A stretch of 64,000 bases of DNA from Romanomermis culicivorax (Eukaryota; Nematoda; Enoplea; Mermithida; Mermithidae): NCBI GenBank assembly GCA_963922205.1, contig CAWUHX010000145.1:806001-870000 (forward strand), in the 5' to 3' direction. Within the stretch, counting starts at the first letter, position 1. Each line of letters opens with the position of its first letter. Below are positions 45,225 through 57,561 of the stretch, one piece after another. The position numbers were made by a program, and so were the translations under genes. The notes beneath the pieces are model-generated. The model saw nothing but the letters and a program-made list of their open reading frames with translations, did no database searches and had not been told where the DNA came from.

Positions 45225-45295
45225 GGTGTAGCTAGGAGTCGAACCTCGGTTACCAGCATTCCGGGCTGATGTCATCACCACTAGGCCATTACACC
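45225..45295 (-). tRNA. tRNA-like gene, possible anticodon GGA
   Basis: Minus strand, 71 nt. Acceptor GGTGTA pairs with TACACC; A-box-like TAATGGCCTAGTGG; anticodon stem CAGC/GCTG around CCGGAAT (anticodon would be GGA, Ser); T-arm CGAGG TTCGACT CCTAG with one mismatch. The unusual C at position 33 and the short anticodon stem suggest a pseudogene or SINE head. It lacks the long variable arm expected of tRNA-Ser. Confidence 0.5.
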
Positions 45296-45479
45296 ACGAG
45301 GTGTACCCAGATTAAGGTGCACCCCTTGGCTGGTAGTGGTCGAAATTTGATGGAAGCGTTGAAAGAATGGTGAAATGGGAGATAATTTTCATCGAAAACA
45401 ATAACTTTTGGAAACTTTCAAAATTCTGTAAGGTTGTAGTGGAGAGAGCTTTTTCAAAACTTGGTATAACCTGAAACTG

Positions 45480-46570
45480 CTTATCGTTTCAATCAAATTT
45501 TTACACGAATTTGATAAATGTCTATGAAGTACAGGGTAACATTCTAAAATTTATCCGATAAAATGCCTTCAAACCGCAGCACACCATCTTAAAATCAGAA
45601 TGTTCAAAATGAATTTCCATTGTCAAAATTGGCTTCCCATCAAAACAGACTTTCACAAAAAATGGCTCATTTCAACTGAGAGCGATGAGATGTGTACGTC
45701 TAGTGTCATGTAAGCATTTGCACCAAGTGCAAGTTTCCATCAGTGGAGGTCAATATCGGTCGGACAAATTTCTGACCTTAAACCTGCAACTACAGAGATC
45801 ATAAAAAGATAATATAATGTGCAACTGGATAGCTAACAAAGCTGTGGTTATAAATTTAGAACGAAATTTAGCTGGGAAATTTTGAAACTTCTGCTTAGAT
45901 TTCAACTTGAGAACTATATAAAAATGAAAGAAAGATTGTGCTCCTCATGATCGAGGAAAAAACATACAAGAAATGGAAAAATCAGAAGCCTAGATTCTCA
46001 AGCACATTGGTCTGCGCGAAACAGGTTTCTTCCCAACGAGTACAAAAAAACTTGATTCTCGTAACATTCGTTGAATTATTTTACTGAAAAATCTGAGCAA
46101 TAATCTTCCAGAAGAGGTGTGATTTTTTTAATTCCCTATTTGTGCTGTATTTTTCCACATTTAACGTCATGTTTCAGCTGCATCTTTTCCTCCATGCAGA
46201 AAGACTCTTTTTATATGGCTGATGTTGACTAATATTTTCCCTCAGTTATACAAAATGATGCGTTGTAGTTGGAAGAATTTCATCGAATTTCTCAAACTGT
46301 GGAAAGAGAACTGCAAAGTCGACGTTCGAAAGCCGACACCTAAAAAAAGTTTATGAACACGAAAAACGATCTGGACAACTTATCCAACTTCAGTATGTTG
46401 TCGATTTTACTGCTGCCGTACTTATCTGCCATACGAGCAAGCAAGCAACCTGACCTCGTCCAGAGTTGACCTACTTAACGTCAAAATTGTATCCTAAAAC
46501 ATCAAGGTTCCATTTTATTCCTTGCTGTACTTTCCGTACTGAATGGGTATTGTCAAGATCGAAGTTTGGA
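45480..46570. repeat. Direct copy of the module at 14390-15500
   Basis: About 1.1 kb similar in order and orientation to 14390-15500, including the sequence corresponding to the small minus-strand ORF at 15303-15520 (here with a stop). The first part also matches the left inverted arm (6514-6960) in reverse. A segmental or gene-family duplication relic. Confidence 0.65.
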
Positions 46571-46954
46571 CTATATTTCACACACTCTCTGCATCCTCCC
46601 AAATACTAAAAAAGATTCAGCTATAATCATGTTGGATCTCACATGTTCTAAACCCCATGTCTTGCCTCAAACTCCACTTCTTTGTCGGCATCATTGCTTA
46701 TAAAGTCTCTACATCTCCCGAACACGCTTTTTAATTATGTATACATACCTCAAGACTTTAGCAAATCATAACTCCATTCGTCCCACAATCAAAAGCAGGC
46801 TCAATTTAAAAAATGTCATTTTCAGAAATTTAATAAACAGGAATCATGAAATTTCGTTGATTACTTTAGGCTTAAAGGAGCGTGCTCCAATACTTATGGT
46901 GAACACAAGAAGTTGAAACAAAATTCATTTTATCATCAACCCGGTATGTTATTC
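46571..46954. other. Unassigned spacer
   Basis: No gene recognised. Confidence 0.4.
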
Positions 46955-47435
46955 TGCTCTAAGGCCGGAATTTAAGCCTAAAATGCCCAGCCCGTAATAC
47001 GGGCTCCAGGCTGAGTTCGGGCTGGTTGAAAAAATTATCGGGCCGGGCAGGACCAGGTCGACCTTTTTTTCAAAAGCCTGAAAAGCCCGAGAAAGCCAAG
47101 CCGGCAAAATTTTGATGTGCAAGGTATAGTTTTTGATTATGTTCGTTGTGATTATTGTATCAAATAAATTTTGTTTGTGACACCTAAGTTTACCTGAAGA
47201 AAAATAAGAGATTTTCGAGTTTTCAATTTTTTTCAAAACCAAAAAGCCATTGATAAAGTAGCCAAGGGTAAAAAAATTTTAAAATCCGACTTTCGGGTCG
47301 GGCATGGGGTCTTGTTTTTCTAACGGGCTAGACCGGGCCTCAAAGTTAAACCAAATTTCAGATCCTGCCGGGTTCAGGATTCTAAAAAAAATTGTTGGCC
47401 GGGCAGAGGCAGAAGTTCCAGGCCTGATTCAAGCC
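46955..47435. mobile_element. GC-rich-ended MITE-like element
   Basis: Two GC-rich blocks with GGGC/GCCC words (about 46960-47060 and 47285-47435; GGGCCGGGCAG in one, GGCCGGGCAGAGG in the other) flank an AT-rich core. The block ends are loosely inverted. No coding capacity. Family not assigned. Confidence 0.4.
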
Positions 47436-47565
47436 CTATTCTACTCTACTTCATTCATTAATCAATGTAGCGAGGTCGCAGCCGAACTTTAATTCAAAAT
47501 CATGGATTCCTTGACAGATACAACCTGTTCCTGCCATTTGGAGCTTCAGTAAAAGCTAGGCTTGG

Positions 47566-47640
47566 TCCAGGACTTGAACCTGAGAACTTGTGGCTACCAT
47601 CTGCACCCTCCAACCAACTGAACAACGGGAAAGGCCCACT
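47566..47640 (-). tRNA. tRNA-like relic or SINE head
   Basis: Minus strand: A-box-like TTCAGTTGGTTGG, then a perfect T-arm with B box (AGG TTCAAGT CCTGG). Acceptor pairing is absent and no clean anticodon arm forms, so this is a decayed tRNA or tRNA-derived SINE promoter. Confidence 0.4.
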
Positions 47641-48094
47641 CAAATTGCAACAGTTTGTAATTGAGGTGGTTATTGTGACCACTTTCAACATAAAAAATAA
47701 ATTTTCCCCTCAATATACTCAAGGTCCTTGATGATTACTATTTTCAATAATTTCAAGATTATCAAAATTGATTTCCTGGGGCTCTGTTTTTCCGAAAGTC
47801 GGCCCACTGCATCAATCATTTCAAAATGACATGAGTATAATATGAATTACCAGTGTTCTTTTCACGCTTTTTGTTTTTGTAATCTGGACTGCTCTTGACG
47901 TCAACATCAACTCAATGATCATAAGTCCACAAAAACCAGCGTAAATGATACAATGGCATCTCAATGCAGGGAAACAATTTAAATAACGTGATCACTTGAA
48001 GCAGCCTCATCAGCATTGCACTCACTTCATTTTTGAATGATCATGTCATATTTACATTTGCGCAAAGAAGATATAGGCATACGGAACGGATTGT
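47641..48094. other. Unassigned spacer
   Basis: No gene recognised. Confidence 0.4.
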
Positions 48095-48225
48095 GTCCAG
48101 ACTTGGCGTCCATCCTAACTTGGTATCCGTCTTGACTTGGCGTCCGTCTTAACTTGGTGTATTAGTCCCATGTTGGCGCTAATTTTATGTCCTAACTTGG
48201 AGTCAATCTTAACTTGGCGTATAAT
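48095..48225. repeat. Minisatellite, ~17-18-bp unit (ACTTGGCGTCC type)
   Basis: About six units close to ACTTGGCGTCCGTCTTA. The same unit in reverse complement occurs at about 56120-56175 and 56660-56700, on both sides of the poly-C region. Confidence 0.65.
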
Positions 48226-49157
48226 ATGTTTGGATCAAAATTATCCCAAATTCACTTTTAATTGATTTTTGAAAAATATGCATTTACGACAAATACACAT
48301 AAATCATCACACTTGTAGGAGTTATTTGGTATATGCGTAAATTTTAGTCATATTTTTCTATATATAGAAACAGTTTGCCAACGAAAAAAGCACATAGTTT
48401 TACAAAGAAACATTGAAATTTGCATGCAAACTCGTATGTTCCCAGAATTTCGAAAACTGAATAAATTATCTTTGTTCTCAAAATCTAACAGGCTTCAGGT
48501 CCCGCAAAAATGTTCATTTGAATTTGAATTTTTAAATATAGTTGATCAATTGCGCTCTTCTCTAAAATACGTGTGATTTGGGAGAAGCAAAGAGAATCGA
48601 GAGAAGCAAAAAGATCGTCCTATAAATCTTTGCTATTTTTTTATTTATTCGTTTAAACTTTTTTTGGAAGTGAATGCAAAGGGGAGGGCCCGAACAAGAC
48701 AGAATTTTGGACAGAATGAAGGAGACTAAACAACAAATTCAAAATAATTTCGGGATATACTAGGGATCAACTCTCAGCTCCACAGTCCTAGAGTTCTGGG
48801 CTGCTTTGCTGCTCCGTTGCTCTGGCAGAACAGCTGTGGATAAAGGTGATCTAGAGCTCTGTATATTTTTGTCAGTTTGTTTACTGTAGTTTACATAGCT
48901 GAAAGGAATGCGACAAACAAGTTCCTTGGTTAATTACGGTTGATTTTTTGCCTTCTGCCTTGCTACTTAATTCCCAGGTTATTCCCATGGTACTTGGTTG
49001 GAGAGAGCCGGGGCCCCACTTGATTCTCCAGTATGGTAGCTGGTTTTTCCCATTATGTTCATCTTTTTTTGTTTTCTCTTCTTTGTATTCCTTCTGTTTA
49101 AGACACAATTTCTATAAGAATCAAACAAGGCCTGTAGTGAAGTGTGATAAGTAAAAA
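48226..49157. other. Unassigned spacer
   Basis: About 930 bp up to the FoldBack-like terminus; no gene recognised. Confidence 0.4.
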
Positions 49158-49599
49158 ATCATAGGTGGCGCGACAGCGTCAACCTATAATATACTTGGCC
49201 CCCAAATTTCATGTCCCCCCCCTCTAGAGCCAAAACGGTAAGAGCTAGAACCTTCGGGTTTTTTGCATAATATCGGGCATAGGGGCAAACTATGGGGTGC
49301 CTTTTGTCATTTCGCCTCTATCTGCAAGTGGTGCTCGGTGGCGGCCCCAAAAACATGAAAAAAACGCACTTTTCAAGGCCCCCCAGTTCCACCATGCCCA
49401 GCAATGGGGGTGGCATGTCCAAGCTTCATATTTCGGCCTGAGCATCTTGGGGGCGCAATCTCAAATGCGAATTTTTATTTTTTTAAATATGGCCCCAATT
49501 CAATTATATGGTGGTCCAAAGTCCCGGAAAACGCCAAAGTCCCCAATTTTGTTATATAATACTTATGGGTTCAAAAAAAAATTTTTTTGCAGCATGATG

Positions 49600-50190
49600 C
49601 ACTACTGGGGATTTAATAGATGTGGTCACTTTACACAAAAAATTATCCGATGTGTAAACAAGCGTATTTTCGTGATTTTTTGTTGGAAGGGGTTTTCGAC
49701 CTCGAGGAATTCAATAAATGTGATCACTTTACACAAAAAATTATCCCGTGAGTAAACAAGCATATTTTCGTAATTTTTCAGTCGAAGGGGTTTTCGACCA
49801 CGGGGAATTTGATGAATGTGATCATTTTACATAAAAGAACTATCCTGGGTGTAAACAAGCGTATTTTTGTGATTTTCTATGGCAGGGGTTTTCGACTGCA
49901 GGGAATTCAATGGATGCGTCACTTTACACAAAAAAATTATTCTGGATTTAACCAAGCCTATTTTCGTGATTTTGTTGTGGAAGGGGTTTTCGACCATTGG
50001 GAATTTAATGAATGCGACCACTTTACGCAAAAATGTTTTCTTTGAGAGGGGTTTTCGATCACTGAGAATTTAATGAATGTGATCACTATTACACACTAAT
50101 TCGTATCGAGTGTAAACAAAGGTATTTCTGCGATTTGTTGGGTTGAAGTATTTTAGACCATGAGGAATTCAATAGGTATGGTCACCTTTC
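49600..50190. repeat. Subterminal ~97-bp tandem array, left arm
   Basis: Units of 96-100 bp around TTTTCGACC.CGGGGAATT, GATCACTTTACACAAAAAA and GTAAACAAGCGTATTTTCGTG; about six units. Confidence 0.8.
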
Positions 50191-50379
50191 AGTCTGTTTA
50201 CAATGTTTTTTAAGTGCTATGCAGTTTATACATCTTTTACTTTTGCCGGAAGTGAGAATTCGTAGCATGAAGGTGGTTTTTTATTGTCTTTTTGACGTGA
50301 AGATGACCAAATTTAAAACTTCAATGTGCTTCTATGAAGATTTTCGTGCATGATTGAGGCCCACTAAAAAGAGGTGAAC

Positions 50380-52120
50380 TGGTTTATTAGAAAATGCCCT
50401 GATGGGGCAGAAAAAAGGAGAATATACTTGCTTCGACAGTTGGCATGCTAGAAAAAGAAGTGGACTAGATTTTTGAGAACTTGGGTCAAGGTTGGAAAAA
50501 ATGCACTTCCTTTATATTGGATTTTCATTCTTTCTCAAAAAAATTTTCTTTGTCTGTGAAAAAGTATATTCTGCAGCTGAGTGCATCAACACACTTTCCA
50601 ACCAAGCATGTGCATCTCTGAAATTTTTAGGAGGGTACAGGCGTGGACCTTTGTGTTTTGGCATTTTGTGAGACAAAAAATTCAAAAAAAGTTGAACAAA
50701 AATTTTTTTGCATAACAAATTTTCCAGTTTCAAAACCCTTGTGGAAGTTTATACCCCCATGTCCCCTCTCACACATGATTGCTTCCAACTGTGTTAAACA
50801 TTTTTACTGAATTTGGTGTCAACAAAAGGAATCAATTGAGGGAAAGTGGCACATGAAATCCCATTCAGCTTTTTTAGAAAAAAGAGCTACAGCACAAAGT
50901 CTTCTAAGAACTAAATTGATTGTGCAAGATACGTTTCATTCACTCATTTTATATAACATATCGTACAGAATTCACTCCGTAAGTTCTACTGATTCCAAGC
51001 TACAAACAAATTTATTCTCTTCTATTTAACTATTGAACAAATCATTCACAGTTTCTGGATTTATCATTCACAGTTTCTGGATTTAAACTGAAATTTGCAG
51101 AAAGAGCGCTTTTTGCGGGATTGCAAATGGGAAGCAATTGCACCCATCTTTGTCGCTCCGATCTTGCTTTCAAAAAAGTCGTACTGTTGCCATCGGAGTG
51201 CGAGTAGAGTCGGGGAGGACCGGGTATGGGATTTCGTGCACACTCTTCATATAGGCAGGCCTAAATCAGATGCATTTTTGTATGCTTTACCCTGTTCTCC
51301 CCATTTGTAGATCGGTGCCCAATCACTGTAACCAAATCCCGGTTGCACTAAAGGGGTCTGAGCTCGAGCTCAAGCTAATTGTGACTAAAAAGGCCACACG
51401 GTTTGATCTCAAGTTCGGTAAAATTTGAATGTCATCCGGATCATTACGAGCTCAATGTCGAGATTATCCCCAGCTCGAGCTGTTGGGTTGCCTCAAAATT
51501 TTCGCATAATTTTCTTATCTCTAAAGCAAATAAATATAAAAATTTCTGCAATTCCCAAACCCGAACTTAAACCTCAGTTTTAGTTAATCCTGAAGTGAGT
51601 ATGATTTGTGCATTGGAAGAAAATAATTTGGACATTGTGAATAGCTCAAACTCAAGATCATCAATTTAATCCCGATGTTGAGATTATCCTCATGTTGGGT
51701 TAGTGCAACGAACCTCGGGGTTCCTTTATAGCTCTGAAAATGACTATAATATGCCTCCCTCACTATTTTTCAGCTAGTGTGAAAGGCAGGAGTTTAGAAT
51801 TGGTCGGGAGTTAGAATGCTATTGGTTTACTATTTCTTTACACTTGAAGTCAAGTGCATATAATTTTCATATAGAAAAATTTTACTGTAGTTGATGCCAG
51901 TTGAAGGACAAAATGCACGATGCTGCAGAATATACTTTTTCACAGACATAGAAAATTTTTTTGAGAAAGAATGAAAATCCAATATAAAGAAAGTGAATTT
52001 TTTCCAACTTTGACCCAAGTTCTCAAAAATCTAGTCCACTTCTTTTTCTAGCATGGCAACTGTCGAAGCAAGTATATTCTCCTTTTTTCTGCCCCATCAA
52101 GGCATTTTCTAATAAACTAG
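50380..52120. repeat. 1.75-kb palindromic-ended unit, left copy
   Basis: The ends are inverted over about 210 bp (GTTTATTAGAAAATGCCC..., with the near-palindrome TGCCCTGATGGGGCA at 50395). Sister copies lie at 58168-59945 and, more diverged, within 17935-19725. No intact ORF. Confidence 0.75.
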
Positions 52121-52124
52121 TTAA

Positions 52125-55100
52125 TCATACCTCAACAAAACATATTTTGTAAAGTTTCTTGCGCTGAAAAACATGTTAGTATTTGTTTGATGTAAAAATC
52201 AAAATTCGTTTTGCAACATCAATCCAAAGGCTCAAATTTTTGCAATTTTCGAAATTTTAGGTCACATCCATTGAAGCCCTATAAGTAATCAGGTATGTAA
52301 TGTCGATCAATAAAACTTTGTCAGTGAATGTAACCATGTTTAGTGTATATGCCCGACACATGTAGATATATGTAGCATCAAAATTATGGTTTACACGATG
52401 CTTTGAATTCAAATTTTCAGCAGTTATTAATGACTCAAATTCACACATTTTTGTACCCCACAAAGTCATATAATAAGTGTCATTGATTAAACTTCACTAT
52501 GTTATGGCTGGACCCCTTGGCCACTTACCCACAATGTTTTATCAAAATAAAAAAACCATTGAGTGTGCCACAGTGAAACAAGTGGAAGCCATTTTTGAAT
52601 CAAATTATAAAATTTTTTGTTTAAAAATTTAGTCATTCACCCAAAATTCTAATAAACCATCTAAAACTTTTACACATTGCAGGCTGACATCTTGGCTATG
52701 TACCCTTAAGATTTGATCATAATATCATTATCCCTTACATGGGAAATTAGACAAAGTAAAGGGAATTCTTGATATTGTTGAAAAAAACTTCAGGTGCAAA
52801 TTGGTGTCCCATTTAGTCAGAATATTATTGATTCTAGTCCAAAACGACTACATTGCAGCCACAGTATGTGGCTACATACCCACCAAGTTGCATGATATTA
52901 AAAATTAGAAAAGCCACATTCTTTTGGATAACTATAAGATGAAAGATTGTTCAAATTTTTAGCAAAAACGGATAAGGTAGTGAACCAACATAAACTTTTT
53001 GGATCTTTATCAGATAAATGGGACTCACATGGACACAAGAAACTATATCAAAGCTAAAAAAAGCAGAATTGTATTCAAAAGGTTATTAGGGACTCCGCAT
53101 AAAGCCAATATCACGTATTTCTGATCACTGTTCATGGCATGGTCTTAGCGATCCAAACCATCCAAAGTTACAGGAGAAATTTACAAATCACATTCATGCC
53201 ATGAAATGTGACAATTGTGAGCAGTTAAAGAAGACACTGAAGGACATTAAAGAGGCATTGACTCAATTCCAGTTTGCAAACCCAATTGATAAAGTTGAAG
53301 CTGAATATTTAGCTGATGAAAGTATCAAAAATGTATTTGAATGGCAGCAAGACCAGCTTAGATCAATGCACTAAAATGAAGCATGGAAAGGCTGAAAGAC
53401 ATCATTGACAACCTCCAGGACAATCATGCTTACCTCCAGTTTGATTGGGCAATGAAATTTCGGCCTTCCAGTGGATGGAAAGATATGAAAAGTGGTTTCT
53501 ACACCACCACTTATTTGTCCATTGCTTGCACAAGACAGTAATGCAATTGTTGGAATACTGACTGACACATTGACAAAAATCATGGCAGAGCAGCCCACAA
53601 TCAAAAAAGCATTTGTGTGATCTGTTAATGCTGGATAGTTTCATGGCTCCCCAACCTTGCTCATGGTGCCAACAATATCTCAGAAAACAGGCACTGTAAA
53701 GAACTGGGACTTCTCTGAACCTCAATTCGTTAAACGCTCATGTTAACGAATCACTGCACTAATAGAGAGGCAATTTCAATTGTTTATAAATAAAAACAAT
53801 CTATTTACAACTGCTGAAGAATTTATCAGGTGTGCTACAACATATAGAAAGGTCAAGATAACATCATTCCTCACTGGCAATCTCAAAATCCCACACAAGA
53901 AGATGGGCCTTAAAGCAGTTGGTATCAGGAGCTATCTCAATTTCCAGTTCACATCTACTGAAATCAAGGCAACTAAAACTTACAAGGATGATACTGGAAG
54001 CATATTCAAGATGAAAATATTGAATTTTGAACAGTTACCAAAGCTTTAAATCCATCATGTGGTTCATGATGACCAGCCAGAGGTTTCACCCCTTCAAACA
54101 TCAAAGTTCTGGATTGCTATTGATCCAAAAATCACAATCACCAACTTTAATGAAGAATCTGAAGATCTTCCAGCTACCACTGATGAGCCATATAAAATGG
54201 AAAGCAGTGCCTTCAACCGCCCTGAAGAAGGCTGTATAAATGCTTTTGTACTCCATCGCAACTTGTTGCAGCATCTTATTTTGGGTAACCGCAAGCCAAT
54301 GCCATAGCAAAACAAAGCTATAGTTGAACACTAGAAAGTGTTCACTTGACCTCTGGCTTGCTTGAAGTTCAAGAAGCTCTTCAATTGTTTTATGAAGCTA
54401 AGCTGTGTGGTGTTATGGAAAAAGGTTGGGATTTAAAGAAGCATAAGATATGCCATCCCTTGACAGAAAAAAATGTCAATACTTGCTGGGAAAAAATACA
54501 ACAGTGAAATTGTACATCATTAAATATTCAATGCTGAAGTTGTCACTGAAGAAATGAGGAGGAACCCACCTTTTGTCAGATCTGACTTCCTCACACCAGA
54601 ACAAATGCCAGCCCTGGTCAGGAAGAACCTACTACATTTTTTAGTAGCAACCTGAAAGGAGAATGTGGTGTTGAAGATAAAGAAGAACCCTATGAGGATC
54701 CAGCAATGTCTGATCATCATTTAGAATATGAAAGTGAACTACTGAAAATAGATTGTTTTGAATAATTGTTTCGATAATTAGTATGTAGATCTGATTCTTT
54801 AAAAATTTCATCTGGTTTAGAGCAAATCTTTCTATTGGATTCAAGAGAATTTTATAATGAGCTCTTATGATCTGAAAATGATCCAGAGTTTGTCAGTTTT
54901 TGTTGGAAATTTGAACAATCTTTCACCTTATAGTTGAGCAAAAGAAAATGGCTTTTCTAGTTTTTAATATACAATGGGCGTCAATACCTTGATGCAAGGT
55001 GGTTGGTATGTAGCCACATACTGTGGCTGCAATGTAGTCGGTTTGAACTAGAATTAATAATATTCTGACTGAATGGAACAACAATTTCTACTTAAAGTGT

Positions 55101-55766
55101 TTTCAAAAATATCAAGAATGCATTTAACTTTGTATAATTTCCCGTGTAAGGGATAATGATATTATGACCAAACCTTATGGGTATATAGCCAAGATGTCAG
55201 CCTGCAGTGTTTGGAAGGTTTAGTTGGATTATTAGATTTTTGGGTGAATGACTGAATTTTTAAACAAAAAATTTTACAATTTGATTCAAAAATGGCTTCC
55301 ACTTGTTTCACTGTGGCACACTCAATGGTTTTTTTATTTTGATAAAACTTTGTCAGTATGTGGCCAAAGGGTCCAGCCATAACATGGTGGAGTTTAATCA
55401 ATGACACTCCTTATTCGACTTTATGGGGTACAAAAATGTGTAAATTTAAGTCATTGATAACTGCTGAAAATTGGAATTTAAAGTGGAGTGTGAACCATAT
55501 TTTGATGCTACATATATATATATATGTGTGTCTGGCATATACATTAAACATAGTTACATTCACTGACAAAGTTTTATTGATCCACATTGCATACCTGATT
55601 ACTTATAGGCCTTCAATGGATGTGACCTAAAACTTCGAAAATTGCAAAAAATTTGAACCTATGGATGATTGATGTTACAATGTGACTTTTGATTTTTAGA
55701 TCAAAGAATACTGGCATGTTTTTCAGCACAAAAAAAACTGTACAAAATATGTTTTTTGAGGTATGA
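52125..55766. mobile_element. TTAA-flanked DNA transposon with ~0.85-kb inverted ends
   Basis: TTAA at 52121-52124 and 55767-55770 flank an element of 3,642 bp that starts TCATACCTCAACAAAAC and ends with the reverse complement. Inverted repeats run from 52125 to about 52968 and from about 54905 to 55766. The centre encodes a decayed transposase-like protein. TTAA target duplications are typical of piggyBac- and Kolobok-type transposons; I do not assign the superfamily. Confidence 0.8.
53190..54330 (+). pseudogene. Transposase-like relic of the TTAA element
   Basis: Plus-strand coding segments separated by stops and frameshifts: CDNCEQLKKTLKDIKEAL (a CxxC start and coiled-coil-like helix), WQQDQLRSMH, LQFDWAMKF, then NAG followed by FHGSPTLLMVPTIS, NWDFSEPQF, then LFINKNNLFTTAEEFIRCA, KKMGLKAVGIRSYLNFQFTS and a last segment with FNEESEDLPATTDEPYKMES. 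The order recalls a transposase-like family widespread in invertebrate genomes in which the NAG-FHGSPTLL part sits in the catalytic core. The position where a catalytic Asp would precede NAG reads Val here. Inactive in this copy. Confidence 0.6.
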
Positions 55767-55770
55767 TTAA

Positions 55771-56119
55771 TTTTTTACTTGTCACAACCTTGGTCAAGTC
55801 TTAAAGAAATTGTGTCTTATTTTTTTTGCCTGTGTTTCCATTTCTCCTTTCATGCTCTTTCTATTTTCTCTTCCATTTTCTCTATTACTCTGTTCTATTC
55901 ATTTTGCATCTGCTCAGTAGTTTAATAAAATATTGATGTATAAAATTGTGTTAATGCAGTTAGTACACAAATTATGTATAGGGATACCTACATAAAGAAT
56001 CTCAGAGGAGAAAAAGAAAGATAAAACGTAATAAAGTTAAAGGAAAAGAACAAATACACATAAATTTAAAGACCAAAAAGATGAAAAAATGGAAGAATCA
56101 AGTTAAAATTGATTCTATG
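55771..56119. other. Unassigned spacer
   Basis: AT-rich, no gene recognised. Confidence 0.4.
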
Positions 56120-56734
56120 ATGCATTGGATGCCAAGTTGGAATGGACGCCCAGTTAGGATGGACGCCAAGTTGAGATTTCTATAATTAGCCTAAAATATA
56201 GCATTGCATACATGTAATTAGGGGGGGAAGTGCTATGGGAAACCCCCCCCCCCCCAGAAATCGTCGACCATATGGCTAGCCATTGGGCGACCCCCCCCCC
56301 CCCCCCACAAGATTTTCCAATCCTATGGCTAGCCATATGGTAGCCCTAGAAACCCCCCATAGTTTTAGTCCGAAACATACTGAAAAATGTCCATTTTTTT
56401 CATGAAAAATGTCAATTTTTGAACAAAAAATGGTCAAAAACGGCAATTTTCTCAGCGCTTCCACGCCCTAAGTACATATTTTATCATTTTTTAGACAAGA
56501 ATTACTACTTTTTGAACCAGTTTTCGGACATTTTTCATGAAAAAATAGAATTTCCTTCCTTCAGCGACCCCCTCCCCCCCAAAATTTTGGGAATTACTGA
56601 CCCCGGCCCAAAAAAAAGTGCTCCAAAACCCCTCCCCAGACCTCAGAGCTCAGTTACATGTATGCATTGGATGCCAAGTTAGAATGGATGCCAAATCAGG
56701 ATAGAACGTACAGAACACAGTATATCAGGACACT
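56120..56734. repeat. Poly-C region flanked by minisatellite units
   Basis: Runs of C13-C18 (about 56244-56308), palindromic CCATATGGCTAGCCAT words (about 56268 and 56325) and further short C-runs up to 56640. Reverse-complement units of the 48.1-kb minisatellite (GGACGCCAAGTT type) stand on both sides (56120-56175 and 56660-56700), as if the C-rich segment had inserted between them. Confidence 0.6.
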
Positions 56735-57110
56735 AAGAGTGTCTAATGCAACGACAATAATTAGGCAATGATAATAAAAACACTGGAGAAGGACTAGCCT
56801 GTAAAAAGTGCTGTGTCCTGATTCGATTAACTTCCCTTAATTGTCTAAGGTTTTTGGATGCAGAAACTCAGAATGTACTAACTCGCCCTTCGAGGAATGG
56901 AACCTAAATTTATTTTCCAATAGTTTGACACAAACTAGAAGACATCTTTGGGTCTTTGCTTTACAAACAGTATAGACATAAATGCACCGCTTCCTTTCAC
57001 AAATTTTGTAGTACGTGCAGAGCAACAAAAAACAACCAACCACTCAGAAGCAAAAAACAAAACAATGATTTCATCACCATTCCAGCTACAATAGCCATGC
57101 CTCATCTTTC
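56735..57110. repeat. Direct duplication DD, copy 1
   Basis: Shares its order with 57373-57750, about 640 bp away: GTGTCTAA, CACTGGAGAA / CACAGGAGAA, AAAGTGCTGTGTC, AACTTCCCTTAAT and AACTCAGAAT. This copy lacks an open reading frame of note. Confidence 0.6.
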
Positions 57111-57372
57111 ATCTTGACGTCATCTTGCTCATCTTTTGGTATTAACTTGCAGATTTTTCTTTTCAGTTGAGAAACTTTTTACAATCAGCCCCAATTTACT
57201 CTATTACACTGCTCCCACTTTTGCGTAAATTGCTTCAAGCGATTCGAACTTCCTCTCTCCAACGAGTCATTTTTAGCTGTGGTACGGTAGGGTCGCAAAT
57301 TTGTAGTATTGCATTTACATATAGTGCTATGAAAAGAGAATGCATGTACATATAATTCAGAAGAGGTGGGAC
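57111..57372. other. Spacer between the direct duplicates
   Basis: A TTTTCTTTTCAG acceptor-like sequence at about 57156-57167 precedes a short open stretch, but no exon could be joined to it with confidence. Confidence 0.3.
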
Positions 57373-57561
57373 ACACAAAGTGTCTAACGGAAATTACACA
57401 ATGATAAATAAAACACAGGAGAATGACTGGCTTGTAGAAAGTGCTGTGTCATTAATCCATGGAACTTCCCTTAATCGTTCAAGATTTTCAGATGTTGAAA
57501 CTCAGAATAGACTTGATACCTATACTAGGCCCTTACAACCTTACTACTTCTCTAGTTATAA

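Larger units (their letters stand above)
49158..52120. repeat. FoldBack-like left arm
   Basis: About 2.96 kb. It contains the tandem array at about 49600-50190 (six units) and the 1.75-kb unit at 50380-52120, inside which an M2-type GAGCTCG-rich core (51330-51740) is nested. The inner end reads AATAAACTAG directly before the TTAA of the 3.64-kb transposon. Confidence 0.8.

Noticed and set aside
45225-45295. Functional tRNA-Ser
   Set aside because: No long variable arm, unusual base at position 33 and a short anticodon stem; kept only as tRNA-like.
53371-53725. Minus-strand ORFs of 77 and 107 codons
   Set aside because: Antisense to the transposase-like relic of the TTAA element and without motifs.
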